A DNA stretch of 64,000 nucleotides from CAVZZG01 sp963779685 (GTDB lineage Bacteria > Actinomycetota > Thermoleophilia > Gaiellales > F1-60-MAGs149), in assembly GCA_963779685.1 (NCBI GenBank), contig CAVZZG010000001.1, positions 372,001-436,000 of the forward strand, read 5' to 3'. The notes under the pieces are model-generated. The model made no database searches. It was not told the origin of the DNA and was given only the letters and a program-made list of their open reading frames with translations. Numbering within the stretch: position 1 is the first letter of the stretch; each line of letters starts with the position of its first letter. This document shows positions 61,182-64,000 of this stretch, piece by piece. The position numbers and the translations under genes are program-made.

Positions 61182-62198
61182 CAACGCCGATCCGTGCAGC
61201 TCGCAGACCACCGCGTCCAGATCGCCCAGCTCGCCGTCGGCGAAATGCACCGTCGCGCGTTCCGCGAGTGCGGCCCGTACCACCTCGTCCAGGTGGTCGG
61301 CGAGCGCCTCGCCGTCCACGATCACGCGGGTCGCGCGACCGGCCGTGAGCGCCGCCAGCACCGGCCGCCGGCCGCGGGCGAAACCGGCCGGGCGGGCCCG
61401 TGCGGCCTCAATCAGGCGGGCCGCCTCGGCGTGCCGTACTGCCGCCAGCTCGGGCGCGACATCGATGGCGACGGCGGCTGCCGACCGCCACGGCGGGAGG
61501 TGGCGCTCGAGGACGAAGCTGCCGGTGACTGCGCCGGCGAGCTGGCGGGCGTGGCGAGGGTCGCCGCCCACGAGCACGCCGTGCCAGCCGCGCCGGCGCG
61601 CCGTATCGCCGATGGCACGGGCGGCATCCGCCACCTCGCGGCTGCGGTGCGCCTCGACGCGGCGCTCGTACTGGTCGCGCTGGGACGAGCTCTCGTAGCT
61701 GCGCTGCGGCTGTGCCCGCGCGGGTCCCCGCATCTCGTGCCAGTCCCCGCGGGTCGCGAGCGTGATCGGCGCGAGCTCGGTGGCCGTGCCGTCCGCGCAC
61801 TCGACCGTGCGGATCCCCTCCAGCCCGACGTCGATCAGGCCCAGGGCGCGGCCCGCGTCGACCGCCCGGGCGATGTCGACCAGCTCGGCCGATCCACCGA
61901 TCGTGATCACGGTCGCCACCCGCGCCGGCAGGGTGAAGTGGAAGCGATCGCCGCCGCCGATGCAGGCGACGAACCCGTGCGCCAGGCCCCGCTGGCGGTT
62001 GTCGGTGATCGCAGCGGCCTCCTCGACCAGGTTCTCGGGGATCGGGAGGTCACGGCGGTGCCGGTGGAGCACCGTGCGGATCTCATGGGCGCTGGCGTCG
62101 TCGGGGGTGGCCAGCACCGTCAGGACGCCGATCGGATCGGTGAGGCCCGCGAGGTGCGCCAGGAACGGCGCGTCGAGATGTCGGGCGAGGTGAGCCAT
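61179..62198 (-). CDS. Bacterial eRF1/Vms1-like (baeRF/VLRF1) protein
   Basis: A 339-residue protein. The alternating strands VATVITIGGSA and LGLIDVGLEGIRTVE, followed by RDQYERRVEAHRSREVADAA and GWHGVLVGGDPRHARQLAGAV, resemble the bacterial relatives of archaeo-eukaryotic release factor 1. Such proteins are thought to hydrolyse peptidyl-tRNA on stalled ribosomes. The ATG at 62198 follows GATCAT by six bases. The open frame further upstream is a shadow of the small frameshifted gene. The gene precedes the dimethylglycine dehydrogenase-like gene by nine bases and is divergent from the frameshifted gene. Confidence 0.6.
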   Translation of the reverse strand: MAHLARHLDAPFLAHLAGLTDPIGVLTVLATPDDASAHEIRTVLHRHRRDLPIPENLVEEAAAITDNRQRGLAHGFVACIGGGDRFHFTLPARVATVITIGGSAELVDIARAVDAGRALGLIDVGLEGIRTVECADGTATELAPITLATRGDWHEMRGPARAQPQRSYESSSQRDQYERRVEAHRSREVADAARAIGDTARRRGWHGVLVGGDPRHARQLAGAVTGSFVLERHLPPWRSAAAVAIDVAPELAAVRHAEAARLIEAARARPAGFARGRRPVLAALTAGRATRVIVDGEALADHLDEVVRAALAERATVHFADGELGDLDAVVCELHGSAL

Positions 62199-62272
62199 GT
62201 CTTCATGATCCGGCGCTGCGTCCCACCGGCCATCGGCGCGCGCACCAACTGCGCGTTGCGGGAAAGCCGCGC

Positions 62273-62278
62273 TACGCT
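62273..62278 (+). promoter_or_regulatory. -10 box TACGCT for the small frameshifted gene
   Basis: TACGCT followed by seven bases and GTG at 62286. The promoter looks as intact as those of functional genes nearby. Confidence 0.35.
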
Positions 62279-62285
62279 TGGCGCC

Positions 62286-62696
62286 GTGGCTCCGATCGGC
62301 ACGCGGCAGGACCCCTGGCTGCTGAAGACCCCGAGCGGCGAGCTCGGAGTTCCATGGCCTACCGCGACGAGACGCTCGACCCGCCGGCGCTCGTCGTGCG
62401 ACGTCGGCAAGACCGAGCTGCGCTACCAGCTGCGCTGCATCGACGACCTGCACGCCATGCTCGAAGGCGCACGGCGACTGGATGCCGCTCGGCAGCGCCG
62501 ACGAGCAGAAGCCCGCCGCCGACGGCACGGTCGAGGCGTGGGCGCGCTCGGCCGACAACCCGGTCGGCGGCTGGTACGGGCTCAAGAAGGGCCTGCGCGG
62601 CCGCTTCGCGAATGTACGTGCCGCCCGTGCTCGAAGCAGCTCGGGCTGGCCGAGGTCGAGCACAACCCGCGCAACAACCGCATGCGCGCCCTCTGA
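62286..62696 (+). pseudogene. Small conserved-protein gene interrupted by six +1 frameshifts
   Basis: Seven frame segments join into one protein of about 134 residues. The main blocks are GTRQDPWLLKTPSG, MAYRDETLDPPALVV, DVGKTELRYQLRCIDDLHAM, HGDWMPLGSADEQKPAADGT running to GGWYGLKKGLRGRFA, MYVPPVLE, and QLGLAEVEHNPRNNRMRAL before TGA. Every block has almost only G or C at third positions. The junctions lie near 62340-62348, 62353, 62396-62399, 62464-62466, 62611 and 62634-62636, and each is cured by dropping one base. No in-frame stop is met. I recall a small actinobacterial family of this sequence with no known function. It is either a strangely decayed gene, a gene read by repeated frameshifting, or a sequencing artefact. 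Confidence 0.65.
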
Positions 62697-62705
62697 CGCC
62701 GGCCG

Positions 62706-63515
62706 CTACTCGCCGCCCGGCTCCAGCTCCCCGCCCGACGTCGACTCCCCGGTGGGCTTCGAGGGTCCACCGGATCTGAGGTGGGTGAGCAGGTCGACCG
62801 GGATCGGCACGATGACCGTCGAGGTGCGCTCGGACGACATCTCGATCAGGGTCTGGAAGTAGCGGAGCTGCACGGACACGGGCTGCGCGGCCAGGACCTC
62901 GGCAGCCTCGGCCAGCTTGGCGGAGGCCTGGAACTCGCCCTCGGCGCTGATCACCTTCGCGCGCCGCTCGCGCTCGGCCTCGGCTTGGCGTGCCATGGCG
63001 CGCTGCATCGACGACGGGATCTCGACGTCCTTGATCTCGACGACCGACACCTTGATACCCCACGGCGCGGTCTGCTCGTCGATGATCCGCTGGAGGATGG
63101 CGTTGATCGCGTCGCGCTCGGACAGCAGCTCGTCGAGCGAGTGCTGACCGAGGGTCGAGCGCAGGGTCGTCTGGGCGATCTGGCTCGTCGCGACGAGGTA
63201 CTGCGCGACCTCGACCACCGAGGCAGTCGGCTCGACCACCCGGAAGTAGGCCACCGCGTTCACGCGCACCGGCACGTTGTCCTTGGTGATGACCTCCTGA
63301 GGTGGCACGTTCAGCGTGATCGTCCGCAGGTCGACCCGCACCATCCGGTCGACGATCGGGATCAGGAAGATCAGGCCCGGGCCCTTCACCGGGGTGATGA
63401 GACGGCCGAGCCGGAAGACGACCGCGCGCTCGTACTCCCGGAGCACCTTCAGCGCCCCGATCAGCACGGCTAGAGCGAACGCGACCAGAATGGCGGCGAC
63501 GACGACGGCGATCAT
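62706..63515 (-). CDS. Slipin/stomatin-like SPFH protein
   Basis: A 269-residue membrane-anchored SPFH protein. A single N-terminal helix (IAVVVAAILVAFALAVLIG) is followed by the band-7 domain: EYERAVVFRLGRLI, PGLIFLIPIVDRMVRVDLRT, VNAVAYFRV and IKDVEIPSSMQRAMARQAEAERERRAKVI, ending in an alanine/glutamate-rich coiled coil. It probably forms microdomain scaffolds together with NfeD, whose gene lies upstream with an ATGA overlap. Confidence 0.9.
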   Translation of the reverse strand: MIAVVVAAILVAFALAVLIGALKVLREYERAVVFRLGRLITPVKGPGLIFLIPIVDRMVRVDLRTITLNVPPQEVITKDNVPVRVNAVAYFRVVEPTASVVEVAQYLVATSQIAQTTLRSTLGQHSLDELLSERDAINAILQRIIDEQTAPWGIKVSVVEIKDVEIPSSMQRAMARQAEAERERRAKVISAEGEFQASAKLAEAAEVLAAQPVSVQLRYFQTLIEMSSERTSTVIVPIPVDLLTHLRSGGPSKPTGESTSGGELEPGGE

Positions 63516-64000
63516 ACGGGCTCCTCGGGAGCGGGATGGACGTGGATGAGCAGGCCTTCGACGCTGTCGACCACGACCTCATGGCCCTCGTCGAGCGGGC
63601 CATCGTCGGTGGTCGCCTGCCAGAGCTCGCCGTGCAGGTACACGAGGCCCTCCGGTTGAAGGCGGGTGCGGACCTCGGCGCGCTGTCCGACCAGCGTCTG
63701 GACGCCCGTTGCCGGTGGTGACAGCCGTACGCGTGCGGTCTTCGAGACGACGAACACGAAGAAGGTGCCGACGATGGCGCCCGCGCCGATCGCCAGCGGG
63801 ATCGAGATGGTGGGTGCGTCCCCGCCCGTGGAGAACAGGAGTAACGCTCCCGCGACCAGGCATATGACGCCGATGGCTCCGATGGCGCCGTGCCCGATGT
63901 GCGCCTCGGCCGCGATCATGGCGATGCCCGCGAACGTCAGGGCCAGCCCGGTCCAGGTGAACGGGATCACCGACAGGCCGAACAGCGCCAGCACCAGCAG
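63512..64000 (-). CDS. NfeD family protein (partial, N-terminus beyond right edge)
   Basis: At least 162 residues of an NfeD protein. Four hydrophobic helices (with IPFTWTGLALTFAGIAMIAAE, GVICLVAGALLLF and IGAGAIVGTFFVFVV) are followed by an OB-fold domain (LVGQRAEVRTRLQPEGLVYLHGELWQA). The frame stays open to the window edge, so an N-terminal ClpP-like protease domain may lie beyond it. Its stop overlaps the slipin start, the standard nfeD-slipin pair. Confidence 0.85.
   Translation of the reverse strand: MLVLALFGLSVIPFTWTGLALTFAGIAMIAAEAHIGHGAIGAIGVICLVAGALLLFSTGGDAPTISIPLAIGAGAIVGTFFVFVVSKTARVRLSPPATGVQTLVGQRAEVRTRLQPEGLVYLHGELWQATTDDGPLDEGHEVVVDSVEGLLIHVHPAPEEPV

Noticed and set aside
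62354..62862. Separate small ORFs at 62354-62779 and 62482-62862
   Set aside because: They are frame segments of the single frameshifted gene; beyond its stop they lose coding character.

Overview
The window is very GC-rich DNA with G or C at nearly every third codon position. Most genes are packed into operons with 4-base start/stop overlaps (ATGA or GTGA). A maltokinase, a very large NAD-dependent glutamate dehydrogenase, and large secreted proteins with Ig-like repeats point to a high-GC actinobacterium, perhaps of the Thermoleophilia type; this placement is inference. Many start codons lie 6 to 7 bases after a TAnnnT -10 box with no ribosome binding site, so leaderless transcription looks common. 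I used this pattern to choose several starts.

Layout. 1-18991 is a housekeeping region: maltokinase (cut by the left edge), a glycosyltransferase, an MFS exporter, a minus-strand run (UspA-like protein, giant glutamate dehydrogenase, J-domain/zinc-ribbon protein, EamA transporter), a molybdopterin oxidoreductase coupled to an acyl-CoA ligase, a TrpB2-type tryptophan synthase beta chain, a protein joining a CbbX-type AAA ATPase to an FtsH-type M41 protease, and a polytopic membrane protein. 19090-25349 is tRNA-Asp(GTC) followed by a decayed 6.2-kb integrated element. The element is bounded by a 63-bp direct repeat of the tRNA 3' half and holds a broken TrwC/TraA relaxase-helicase, a broken lipoprotein gene, an intact small lipoprotein and a possible IS110 scrap. 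25625-33870 encodes two giant secreted proteins, one with RCC1 plus Ig-like domains and one with 17 Ig-like repeats.

34014-44035 is a lipid-modification cluster headed by a CarH/LitR-type MerR regulator with a cobalamin-binding domain (Wx9EH and ExH motifs). It encodes NAD(P)-binding and SRPBCC proteins, an SDR, an FAD oxidase, a DUF1365 protein, a cyclopropane-fatty-acid synthase, a fatty-acid desaturase and an MFS transporter. Direct repeats with 11-bp spacing overlap the carH promoter and the divergent promoter inside the cluster. The genes read as a light/B12-controlled membrane-lipid response. 44107-47822 is a small-membrane-protein, methyltransferase and sulfatase-like trio. 47831-58746 holds a cupin, an ABC-2 exporter, glutamate decarboxylase with a YrhK-like partner, a secreted protein/GH4/LanC-like trio, an AmiS/UreI-like protein, an EamA transporter and oxidoreductases. 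58743-64000 holds a dimethylglycine/sarcosine dehydrogenase-like enzyme, a release-factor-like protein, a small gene broken by six frameshifts, a slipin and an NfeD protein (cut by the right edge).

The most unusual signal is the frameshifts. I count about 14 in four loci (20.4-21.1 kb, 22.9-24.9 kb, 46.2 kb, 62.3-62.7 kb). Each can be explained by one extra base and none needs a lost base, and the reading frames between them keep normal coding character. The rest of the window has no frameshift that I can see.
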